NCBI GenBank assembly: GCA_913063405.1
Contig: CAJXZB010000012.1
Location: 1 to 64,000, forward strand
DNA: 64,000 nucleotides
Origin: an uncultured Ulvibacter sp.
GTDB lineage: Bacteria > Bacteroidota > Bacteroidia > Flavobacteriales > Flavobacteriaceae
Direction of reading: 5' to 3'
The position numbers and the translations under genes are program-made. Shown here piece by piece: positions 58,501 to 64,000 of this stretch (positions are counted from its first letter, which is position 1; each line of letters starts with the position of its first letter). Under the pieces are notes generated by a model. It was not told the DNA's origin. It was given only the letters and a program-made list of their open reading frames with translations, and did no database searches.

Positions 58501-59607
58501 AATGTAGATCTTGATATTACGCATACTTGGACAGGTGATATGCAAATTACTCTTGAGTCTCCAGCAGGAACACAGGTGTTGATTTTTGATGGTGGTGCAG
58601 ATGGATGTTCTGCAAATGACCTTGGTACTACATTGGATGATGAATCAGCTAATGGTTTAGCTTGTGATCCAAGCGGTGGTGGTACTGATGGTGATGCATT
58701 CCCAGAAGCTGACTATATGCCTTCTAATGCGCTTTCTGCCTTTGATGGTGAAAGTACAGTAGGAGATTGGATTCTTAGAGTAGAGGATACTGCAACTGGA
58801 GATACAGGTACAATTAATAGCTGGGGTCTTACTTATAGCTATGATGGTGCTCCAACAGATGCTTGGCCAATTTATTTAGGTCCTGATGGAACGGTAACTA
58901 TCGATCCATTAGATTTGATATTAGACACGGTTGAAGCTTGTGGTATTGCTACTGCAGCTGCAGATATTACTGAGTTTTTCTGTGATGATATCGATGCAGG
59001 AATTATCGACGTTACAATCTTTGTAAGTGATGCAAGTGGAAACATTGATTCTTGTGTTGCTCAGATAAGAGTAATTGATAACCTAGGACCAGATATTACG
59101 TGTCCAGCTAATCAAACTGTTGATCCTGGTGTAGGTAGCTTGTTCTATGAAGTTCCAGATTACTGGGCTAATGGAGAGGCTACAGCTACAGATAACTGTA
59201 CTGATCCTGTTACTATTACTTCTCAAGACCCAGCAGCGGGAACATTACTTCCAGATGGTACGTATACAATTACAATCATTGCTGAAGATGAGTATGGTAA
59301 CGAAAGTACTTGTACATTCGAACTTATTGTTGAAAGTGTTCTTGGTCTTGATGAGAATGAGTTAGATATAGCTTTATCTTTATATCCAAACCCAGCTCGT
59401 GAGCAAGTAACAATTTCAAATAACTCTAATATCCAACTTGAAAAAGCTACGATATATGACTTGAACGGAAAACTAATAAGCCAGACTGACCTTAGCTCTA
59501 TGCAAGGTGAGAAGGTAATCAACGTTTCTGAACTTGCAACTGGAGTTTATGTTGTTCAAATAACTAGTGATGAATCAAGCGCTATAAAGCGATTGATCAA
59601 AGAGTAA
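55597..59607 (+). CDS. T9SS type A secreted protein with P-domains and HYR domains
   Basis: A 1336-residue extracellular protein. The signal peptide ends at VNAQ near residue 23. At least three proprotein-convertase P-domain-like segments are visible: SLNIDHSWADDLDIRLVSPGG near 67, then LNVDLDISHTWVGDMIVTLESPAG and LNVDLDITHTWTGDMQITLESPAG, the latter two cited by their shared cores. HYR-type Ig-like domains (VEYTATDSDGNTASC; DASGNIDSC; AEDEYGNESTC) and two related modules (NGQAGNMFDMMALNDITVDSFD / NGNFGNMFDINALTDVTMDSFD) lie between. The C-terminal T9SS type A signal is LSLYPNPAREQVTIS to KRLIKE. No protease or other catalytic domain was seen, so binding or structural roles are more likely. 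A terminator follows. Confidence 0.85.
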   Translation: MKKITFTLLAFFVTCCMWQVNAQTYTATDTPLTVGPNSGTITNSVATATAVGVIGTGPGEYSIENVSLNIDHSWADDLDIRLVSPGGVVTHDLSTDNGGRFGLTPAADLVFLDGSANDVTTWGSFAPEADYMAEGGTFEAAFAGQPVNGDWTLEITDDTNGDMGNLNSYSISFGIAAGAPPVIACPMNLMVDTTVGLCSGVGNFADAIAIDPEDGIITAVQTLGLPSGSAFPIGDTTVEYTATDSDGNTASCQFIVTVTDTEAPMAMCQDITVELDAAGAVSIVAGDIDNGSTDNCGVDTLTMGVPDPGMQTTLPISFAAGNGQAGNMFDMMALNDITVDSFDVNSQAAAGVLVDFEVYFKTGSWIGSDMTAADWGLVGTVTGVASAGPGVGTPLGLALAIDVMAGDTVAFYVTSTDGANVFYTNGGIVGDVWASDANLELYEGAGKVYPFLDTFQPRNFNGNIIYSTPAGIVPFNGDFDCSNAGANTVTLFVTDVEGNVSSCESTVTVEDNTAPIITCIGEQVVGPFSTSAAPALAIPDNDPAGISTTMTVTDDFVITDLNVDLDISHTWVGDMIVTLESPAGTSVVIVDQMGVPDTQFGCAEDDLQITLDDEGAAPIEDECSGSPITGVFTPNNPLSAFDGESSMGVWTLTVSDNAGGDTGTINSWNLVYDFDPIVAPPFDVVLDAAGNATVNMADLILNIDEACGFDVTTVGLPPTANSLATLLDGGNGNFGNMFDINALTDVTMDSFDIHGDTGATFDVEVYAKAGTWVGFEADASAWTLIGTAPGVVSNGDGVVTPLGLDLGYNMLAGETHAFFVTPTDTSTGGFNYTDGTTVGAVFASDANLEFLEGAGSGIFDGNVFQPRIFNGNILYSTETPPSATLDFDCSQLGENTVDVVVTDASGNEAFCTATVNVLDETAPIITCVGPTTPTEMGTASDSPGTTINDNTTATTTLTVTDDFVMTDLNVDLDITHTWTGDMQITLESPAGTQVLIFDGGADGCSANDLGTTLDDESANGLACDPSGGGTDGDAFPEADYMPSNALSAFDGESTVGDWILRVEDTATGDTGTINSWGLTYSYDGAPTDAWPIYLGPDGTVTIDPLDLILDTVEACGIATAAADITEFFCDDIDAGIIDVTIFVSDASGNIDSCVAQIRVIDNLGPDITCPANQTVDPGVGSLFYEVPDYWANGEATATDNCTDPVTITSQDPAAGTLLPDGTYTITIIAEDEYGNESTCTFELIVESVLGLDENELDIALSLYPNPAREQVTISNNSNIQLEKATIYDLNGKLISQTDLSSMQGEKVINVSELATGVYVVQITSDESSAIKRLIKE

Positions 59608-59634
59608 TCTTTTCACTGGTATAACCAACCAAAA

Positions 59635-59669
59635 GAAAAGCCCCTTCACAAATGTGAAGGGGCTTTTTG
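59635..59669. terminator. Bidirectional terminator between the P-domain gene and trpA
   Basis: Strong hairpin AAAAGCCCCTTCACA paired with TGTGAAGGGGCTTTT, with flanking A and T runs, between convergent genes. Confidence 0.85.
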
Positions 59670-59712
59670 ATTTATAATGATTTAGTTTTGTTTGAGCCTA
59701 TATAATATTAAG

Positions 59713-60474
59713 TTATCGAATAGTTTTAAAGAACTCCGCAATTCCGCTAATTCCTTTTTCCGAGAGCATTTTAATAAAAGCGCTACCAATTATAGCTCCT
59801 TTGGCGTATTTTGTTGCTGAGGAAAAAGTACTAGCGTTGCTAATTCCGAAGCCCACTATTTGAGGATTGGACAAAGAAAGTTCCGAAACCCTGCTAAAGT
59901 ATGTTTCCTGCTCACTTCCGAAACCTTGCTTGGATCCCGTAGTGCTAGAACTACTTACCATGTAAATGAACCCCTTTGACGCATGGTCAATTTCTCGAAC
60001 CCTAGTTTCTGATGTTTGGGGCGTAATTAGAAAAATGTTTATCAGGCCGTATTTTTCAAACGTCGATTGATACTGTTTTTTGTATTCGGCAAGTGGAAGA
60101 TCTGGTAAGATAAGACCGTCGATACCTATCTCCTGACATTTTTCACAAAATGCTTCTACTCCATATTGAAGTACTGGATTAAAGTACCCCATAAGTATTA
60201 ATGGAATAGAAACGGACTCTCTAATTCCGTCCAGTTGTTTAAAAAGCAATTCTGTGGACATGCCATTTTTCAACGCCTGTGTAGAACTTGCTTGAATAGT
60301 GGGACCGTCTGCAAGGGGATCGCTAAACGGTAGTCCTATTTCGACCATATCAACTCCATTCTTTTCTAATTCTTGTAGAACTGGAACTGTGTCACCAATT
60401 AGGGGAAATCCCGCGGTGAAATAGATAGAAAGTAGTTTTTTATCTTGTTGTAATTTTTGTTGAATTCTGTTCAT
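59713..60474 (-). CDS. trpA: Tryptophan synthase alpha chain
   Basis: Cleaves indole-3-glycerol phosphate to indole and glyceraldehyde 3-phosphate, passing indole to TrpB through the tunnel. The TIM-barrel motifs are VEIGLPFSDPLADGPTIQ (catalytic Glu in VEIG, Asp in SDPLADG), LMGYFNPVLQYG, DGLILPDLPLAEY and the phosphate loop VGFGISNAS. I prefer the ATG at 60474 (MNRIQQKLQQDKKLLS, 253 residues). The frame is open to an ATG at 60492, but that ATG lies at the outer end of a hairpin belonging to the inserted GIY-YIG unit. It is the last gene of the trp operon. Confidence 0.92.
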   Translation of the reverse strand: MNRIQQKLQQDKKLLSIYFTAGFPLIGDTVPVLQELEKNGVDMVEIGLPFSDPLADGPTIQASSTQALKNGMSTELLFKQLDGIRESVSIPLILMGYFNPVLQYGVEAFCEKCQEIGIDGLILPDLPLAEYKKQYQSTFEKYGLINIFLITPQTSETRVREIDHASKGFIYMVSSSSTTGSKQGFGSEQETYFSRVSELSLSNPQIVGFGISNASTFSSATKYAKGAIIGSAFIKMLSEKGISGIAEFFKTIR

Positions 60475-60489
60475 AGAAAGGTTTTTTTT

Positions 60490-60512
60490 CATTTTCGCGA
60501 AGGCGAAAACCT
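60490..60512. repeat. Hairpin flanking the GIY-YIG gene, trpA side
   Basis: TTTTCGC-GAAG-GCGAAAA (60492-60509), a perfect seven-base stem, with TCA outside and CCT inside. Its mirror image lies at 60838-60861 with two compensating base changes, so the stem is kept. Confidence 0.75.
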
Positions 60513-60533
60513 AATGCATTGCACTTGATTCAA

Positions 60534-60830
60534 TTAATCTAACATCCATCTTAAATCATTCCATTCTGGATTTTTATCATTTATTAAGTTTTCTTTCCAT
60601 TGTCTATTCCATTTTTTTAATTGTTTTTCTCTTTTTATGGCATTAACAACATAATTTGTAGATTCAAAATACACTAATTTGGTGGTCTTATATTTTGAAG
60701 CAAATCCCTTGGAACTTGGATAAGCGTGTTCCTTTAATCTTCTTTTTAAATTACTGGTAACCCCAATATATAAAACTGTATGGGTTTTATTTGTTAGTAT
60801 ATATGTATAGAATAGTTCGTTTTCTATCAT
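60534..60830 (-). CDS. Small GIY-YIG endonuclease-family protein in the trp operon
   Basis: 98 residues covering one complete GIY-YIG domain: TYILTNKTHTVLYIGVTSNLKRRLKEH (GIY variant YIL, then YIG, with the conserved Arg in the RRLKEH helix), then KLVYFESTNYVVNAIKREKQLKKW with the catalytic-type Glu in KREKQ. Members of this YhbQ/UPF0213-like group are common in Bacteroidota, but the role is not established. It sits between trpB and trpA, where no trp gene is expected, and is bracketed by hairpins 25 bases downstream and 10 bases upstream. This suggests a small transposable or homing-like unit; I infer that from the layout only. Confidence 0.85.
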   Translation of the reverse strand: MIENELFYTYILTNKTHTVLYIGVTSNLKRRLKEHAYPSSKGFASKYKTTKLVYFESTNYVVNAIKREKQLKKWNRQWKENLINDKNPEWNDLRWMLD

Positions 60831-60837
60831 TGTGTTG

Positions 60838-60861
60838 AGGTTTTCACCTTCGTGAAAATGA
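60838..60861. repeat. Hairpin flanking the GIY-YIG gene, trpB side
   Basis: TTTTCAC-CTTC-GTGAAAA (60841-60858), a perfect seven-base stem. Read on the minus strand it is TCATTTTCACGAAGGTGAAA, matching the other hairpin TCATTTTCGCGAAGGCGAAA except for the paired compensating changes. Confidence 0.75.
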
Positions 60862-60872
60862 CATGTTTAAAC

Positions 60873-62054
60873 TTATAAATTAAAATAATCAATGTAAGTA
60901 TTTAAGTCTTTATCACCACGTCCGCTTAAATTCACAACGATGATATCGTCCTCTTTAAATTTTTTATCCTTGAAAATAGCCAGTGCATGACTCGATTCAA
61001 TAGCTGGGATGATTCCTTCTAATTTACTTAGCTCTATTCCGGCCTTCATCGCGTCATCATCGGTTATTGAGATGAATTCTCCTCTTCCGCTTTGATAGAG
61101 ATTGGCATGCATAGGGCCTACACCTGGATAGTCCAGGCCAGCGGAAATAGAATATGGTTCTGTAATTTGGCCATCGGTAGTTTGCATTAATAAGGTTTTG
61201 CTACCATGGATAATCCCTATTTTGCCTAAGGCAGAAGTGGCAGCACTTTCACCACTATGGATTCCTTTTCCAGCGGCTTCCACTGCAATGATTCCAACCT
61301 CAGGACTGCTCAAATATTCATAATAAGCACCCGCCGCGTTACTGCCTCCACCTACACAGGCAATTACATAATCTGGATTAGATCGCCCTTCTTTCTCAAA
61401 AAGTTGGTTTTTAATTTCTTTAGAAATTACCGATTGGAAACGGGCCACCATATCCGGATATGGATGAGGGCCTACAACACTTCCTATGATATAATGAGTA
61501 TTGGTAGGATTATTTATCCAGTCTCGAATTGCTTCATTCGTTGCATCTTTAAGCGTTTTACTACCGCTAGTTACGGGAATAACAGTAGCGCCTAACATTT
61601 TCATTCGTGCTACGTTGGGCGCTTGTCTTTTAATATCAACAGCTCCCATGTATACAATACACTCGAGCCCCATTAATGCACATACGGTAGCAGTTGCTAC
61701 GCCGTGTTGTCCAGCACCGGTCTCTGCGATAATTCGATTTTTTTTGAGTCGTTTAGCCATTAAAATTTGACCTATGGTGTTGTTAATCTTATGGGCCCCA
61801 GTATGACATAAATCTTCTCGTTTGAGATAAATTTTTGTATTGTATTTTTCTGAAAGACGCTTTGCAAAATAAAGAGGAGTTGGTCGTCCAACATATTCTT
61901 TCAATAAGGAAGTAAACTCTTTTTGAAAGTCATCTTCTTGCATCACACTAATATAATTGAGTCGAAGCTCTTCCACATTAGGATATAGCATTTCAGGAAT
62001 ATAAGCCCCTCCAAATTCACCATAATATCCTTTTTTGTTGGCGTTATAATTCAT
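60873..62054 (-). CDS. trpB: Tryptophan synthase beta chain
   Basis: PLP enzyme that condenses indole with serine to tryptophan. The 393-residue protein shows the PLP lysine in [13 protein letters not shown] (Lys89), the substrate motif [15 protein letters not shown], the Gly-rich phosphate loop [11 protein letters not shown] near 232 and the C-terminal [12 protein letters not shown]. It overlaps the trpF end by 11 bases. The distance to trpA is 400 bases because of the GIY-YIG insertion, so coupling between trpB and trpA translation is lost here. Confidence 0.95.
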   Translation of the reverse strand: MNYNANKKGYYGEFGGAYIPEMLYPNVEELRLNYISVMQEDDFQKEFTSLLKEYVGRPTPLYFAKRLSEKYNTKIYLKREDLCHTGAHKINNTIGQILMAKRLKKNRIIAETGAGQHGVATATVCALMGLECIVYMGAVDIKRQAPNVARMKMLGATVIPVTSGSKTLKDATNEAIRDWINNPTNTHYIIGSVVGPHPYPDMVARFQSVISKEIKNQLFEKEGRSNPDYVIACVGGGSNAAGAYYEYLSSPEVGIIAVEAAGKGIHSGESAATSALGKIGIIHGSKTLLMQTTDGQITEPYSISAGLDYPGVGPMHANLYQSGRGEFISITDDDAMKAGIELSKLEGIIPAIESSHALAIFKDKKFKEDDIIVVNLSGRGDKDLNTYIDYFNL

Positions 62055-62661
62055 TTTGTAATTTTTTTAAATCGGTTGTATTTTTTAATCCTGGAGAAAT
62101 TTCGAATTTACTGTTCACGTCAATAGCGTGAATTGGAAGCCCGATTTTTAAAATATCTTTAATAGCCGGAATATCCTCTAATCCAATACCGCCGCTTAAA
62201 ATAAACGGTTTCGTTGAATTGTAGCTTTTAAGTAGGCTCCATTCAAATTTAAATCCGTTACCTCCTTTTTCTGGTCCTTGGGTATCGAAGAGAAATTTAT
62301 CCACGACATTTTCATATTCTCTTAATTGTAAAAGGTCGAAACTATCCTTTATTGAGAATACCTTCCAAATTTCTTTCTTGTTTAATGTTTTCTTTAATTC
62401 TTCACAAAATGCAGGGGCTTCTTCTCCATGCAATTGGATAACATTGAGTTTGTGAGTCATTGTTCTTTTTGAAATGTTTTCTATCGTAGCATTTACAAAA
62501 ACACCAACCTTTAACACATCCTCGGGAATTGCCGTAGTTTCTGCATCGAAAAACCTCGGACTCTTATCATAAAATATAAAACCAATATACTCGGGTTGAA
62601 GTGCAATTACCTCTTTCAGGTTATGTTTTATACCACAAACTTTTAATTTAACTCGTTTCAT
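62044..62661 (-). CDS. trpF: Phosphoribosylanthranilate isomerase
   Basis: Amadori rearrangement of N-(5-phosphoribosyl)anthranilate in tryptophan synthesis. The 205-residue TIM barrel has the catalytic Cys in [24 protein letters not shown] near 25, [11 protein letters not shown] near 75, a catalytic-type Asp in [18 protein letters not shown], and the phosphate loop [10 protein letters not shown] near 155. It overlaps trpC by four bases (ATGA) and trpB by 11, indicating tight translational coupling. Confidence 0.94.
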   Translation of the reverse strand: MKRVKLKVCGIKHNLKEVIALQPEYIGFIFYDKSPRFFDAETTAIPEDVLKVGVFVNATIENISKRTMTHKLNVIQLHGEEAPAFCEELKKTLNKKEIWKVFSIKDSFDLLQLREYENVVDKFLFDTQGPEKGGNGFKFEWSLLKSYNSTKPFILSGGIGLEDIPAIKDILKIGLPIHAIDVNSKFEISPGLKNTTDLKKLQNEL

Positions 62662-63440
62662 TTCAGTTGGTTAATAAATTCTTCGGCGCTCTTACCTGGA
62701 TTCTCTGTTTTCATAAAATTTTCGCCTATTAGAAAACCACTAAATCCATAGTTACGCAATTCTTTGATTGTAGAAACCGAGCTAATACCACTTTCGGATA
62801 CTCTTACAAATTCAGGTGGAATAAATCTTGAAAGGTTTTTGCTGGCATCTACGCTAACTTCAAATGTTTTAAGATTTCTATTGTTGACTCCAAGCATATC
62901 AACGGTAGGGAGTAAAGATTTTTCAAGTTCTTTTCTATTATGAACTTCCAGTAATACGTCCAAATCCAAGCCTTTGGCCAAGGTTGAAAATTCTTTTAAT
63001 TCAGTTAGGGTTAAGGAAGCTGCTATTAATAGAATTGCGTCGGCACCGTAAGCTTTGGCTTCATAAATTTGATATGGATCGATTATAAACTCTTTCCGAA
63101 GTAATGGAAAAGTTGAGACTTCTCTTGCCATTAACAAATCATCTAATGAGCCACCAAAGTAATTCGTGTCTGTAAGAACAGACATTCCACTAACGCCTGC
63201 TTTCTCATAACCTATAGCTACATCTTGAACCAATACCTTTTCATTGATAATAGATTTGCTTGGTGACCTGCGCTTGTGTTCTGCAATAATTCCTATAGCG
63301 GACTTCCTTAACACCTTGGCAAGAGAGTTTTTAGTTCCATTAAAATGTGGAGACTTTTCCAATATGGAAATTGGGAAGGCTTCTTTTTTTAAAGCTACTT
63401 CCTTATACTTATTTGCGATAATATGATCTAATATTGTCAT
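62658..63440 (-). CDS. trpC: Indole-3-glycerol-phosphate synthase
   Basis: Closes the indole ring in tryptophan synthesis. The 260-residue TIM barrel begins MTILDHIIANKYKEVALKKE. It shows the family motif IIAEHKRRSPSKSIIN (catalytic Lys), LRKEFIIDPYQIYEAKAYGADAILLIAA cited by LRKEFIIDPYQIYEA, the Glu in LLEVHNRKELE, LGVNNRNLKTFEV and the phosphate loop VSESGISS. It is monofunctional, with trpF encoded separately downstream. It lies one base from trpD. Confidence 0.94.
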   Translation of the reverse strand: MTILDHIIANKYKEVALKKEAFPISILEKSPHFNGTKNSLAKVLRKSAIGIIAEHKRRSPSKSIINEKVLVQDVAIGYEKAGVSGMSVLTDTNYFGGSLDDLLMAREVSTFPLLRKEFIIDPYQIYEAKAYGADAILLIAASLTLTELKEFSTLAKGLDLDVLLEVHNRKELEKSLLPTVDMLGVNNRNLKTFEVSVDASKNLSRFIPPEFVRVSESGISSVSTIKELRNYGFSGFLIGENFMKTENPGKSAEEFINQLK

Positions 63441-63441
63441 C

Positions 63442-64000
63442 TTATTGTTGACTAAGCATTTGTAATTTCATTAAAGCCTTTAAGGCGCTCCCAGAATTCA
63501 AAGATTCTTTTGCCTTCTCAAAGCCTTCTTGAATATTGCAGTTTTCTGTTACTGAGATTGCCATACCAGCATTCACACAAACCACATTTTTCTGGGCTAT
63601 GGTACCGTTCCCATTTAAAATTTTTAGGAATATCCTGGCCGAATCACTTACAGATTCACCACCATAGATATCTGATTGTTTAATTTTGGACACACCAAAA
63701 TCTTCTGGTTGCAATATTGTTTCCGAAGTGTTGGTGATAACTTTGACCGGACCTGTTAATGAAATTTCATCATATCCGTCAATAGCATGTAAAACGGCAT
63801 AATTCTTTGTGTTTTTTTGATAGAGATACCCATACATTCTGGCAAGTTCCAGATCGAAAACACCTACAAGTTGATTTTTAGGAAAAGCAGGGTTAACCAT
63901 GGGGCCAAGCATATTGAAGAACGTTTTTACTCCCAACTCTTTACGAATAGGTGCCACGTTTTTCATTGCAGGGTGGAAGAGAGGAGCATGTAGCACACAG
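63442..64000 (-). CDS. trpD: Anthranilate phosphoribosyltransferase (C-terminal part)
   Basis: The last 186 or so codons of trpD; the 5' part lies beyond the window. The visible part starts LLHAPLFHPAMKNVAPIRKE. It has the family motif LGVKTFFNMLGPMVNPAFPKNQLVGVF, cited as FFNMLGPMVNPA, then VLHAIDGYDEISLTGP and EDFGVSK. It transfers phosphoribose from PRPP to anthranilate. Together with trpC, F, B and A it gives the order D-C-F-B-A; trpE and trpG are presumably further upstream. Confidence 0.93.
   Translation of the reverse strand, partial: CVLHAPLFHPAMKNVAPIRKELGVKTFFNMLGPMVNPAFPKNQLVGVFDLELARMYGYLYQKNTKNYAVLHAIDGYDEISLTGPVKVITNTSETILQPEDFGVSKIKQSDIYGGESVSDSARIFLKILNGNGTIAQKNVVCVNAGMAISVTENCNIQEGFEKAKESLNSGSALKALMKLQMLSQQ

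Overview
The window looks like a chromosomal segment from a marine-type member of the Flavobacteriaceae (Bacteroidota). The evidence is low GC content, promoters of the Bacteroidota TTTG-N19-TAnnTTTG type, almost no Shine-Dalgarno sequences, fused secDF, a eukaryote/archaeal-like proS, and several secreted proteins with type IX secretion (T9SS) C-terminal signals. No plasmid, phage or rRNA genes were seen. 

Layout. 1-8.3 kb (+ strand): gyrB, a TPR lipoprotein with a damaged start, mdh, an unknown secreted protein and secDF. 8.3-12.2 kb (- strand): a DUF192 lipoprotein, lgt, yidD, cysS and folE. 12.3-35.7 kb (+): three giant adhesin-like T9SS type B proteins of 3104, 3095 and 1392 residues, built from Asp-rich CDD modules. 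The first two have different N-terminal heads but share an apparently identical tract of about 7.9 kb (13787-21683 and 23454-31350). 35.7-38.2 kb (-): an OmpP1/FadL-like outer-membrane protein and a lipoprotein with an Ser-Arg-Pro-Thr repeat tail. 38.2-40.2 kb (+): proS, tRNA-Glu and rpsT. 

40.2-43.9 kb is a patch of small accessory genes and gene debris: GNAT, a broken DUF4287 gene, a metallophosphoesterase remnant, a DUF2975/XRE pair, a GIY-YIG-like gene, a truncated GNAT and DUF2200. 43.9-48.6 kb holds coaD and ddl (-), then a PASTA protein, an RluD-type pseudouridine synthase, yaaA and a uracil-DNA-glycosylase-family protein (+). 

48.8-55.4 kb (-) holds an intact FG-GAP/ASPIC-UnbV lipoprotein and a tandem, heavily frameshifted copy of it that carried along the 3' tail of the glycosylase gene. 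A perfect 28-bp inverted repeat with a 96-bp spacer lies at the 5' end of the dead copy. The promoter-like sequence in the spacer points away from the dead gene, as if this segment had flipped. 55.6-59.6 kb (+): a T9SS type A protein with P-domains and HYR domains. 59.7-64 kb (-): the trp operon trpD-C-F-B-A, with a small GIY-YIG gene flanked by mirror-image hairpins lodged between trpB and trpA. 

The housekeeping genes are ordinary. The main interest lies in the duplicated, head-swapped giant surface proteins, the candidate invertible segment at 55.36-55.51 kb, and the GIY-YIG/hairpin unit inside the trp operon.
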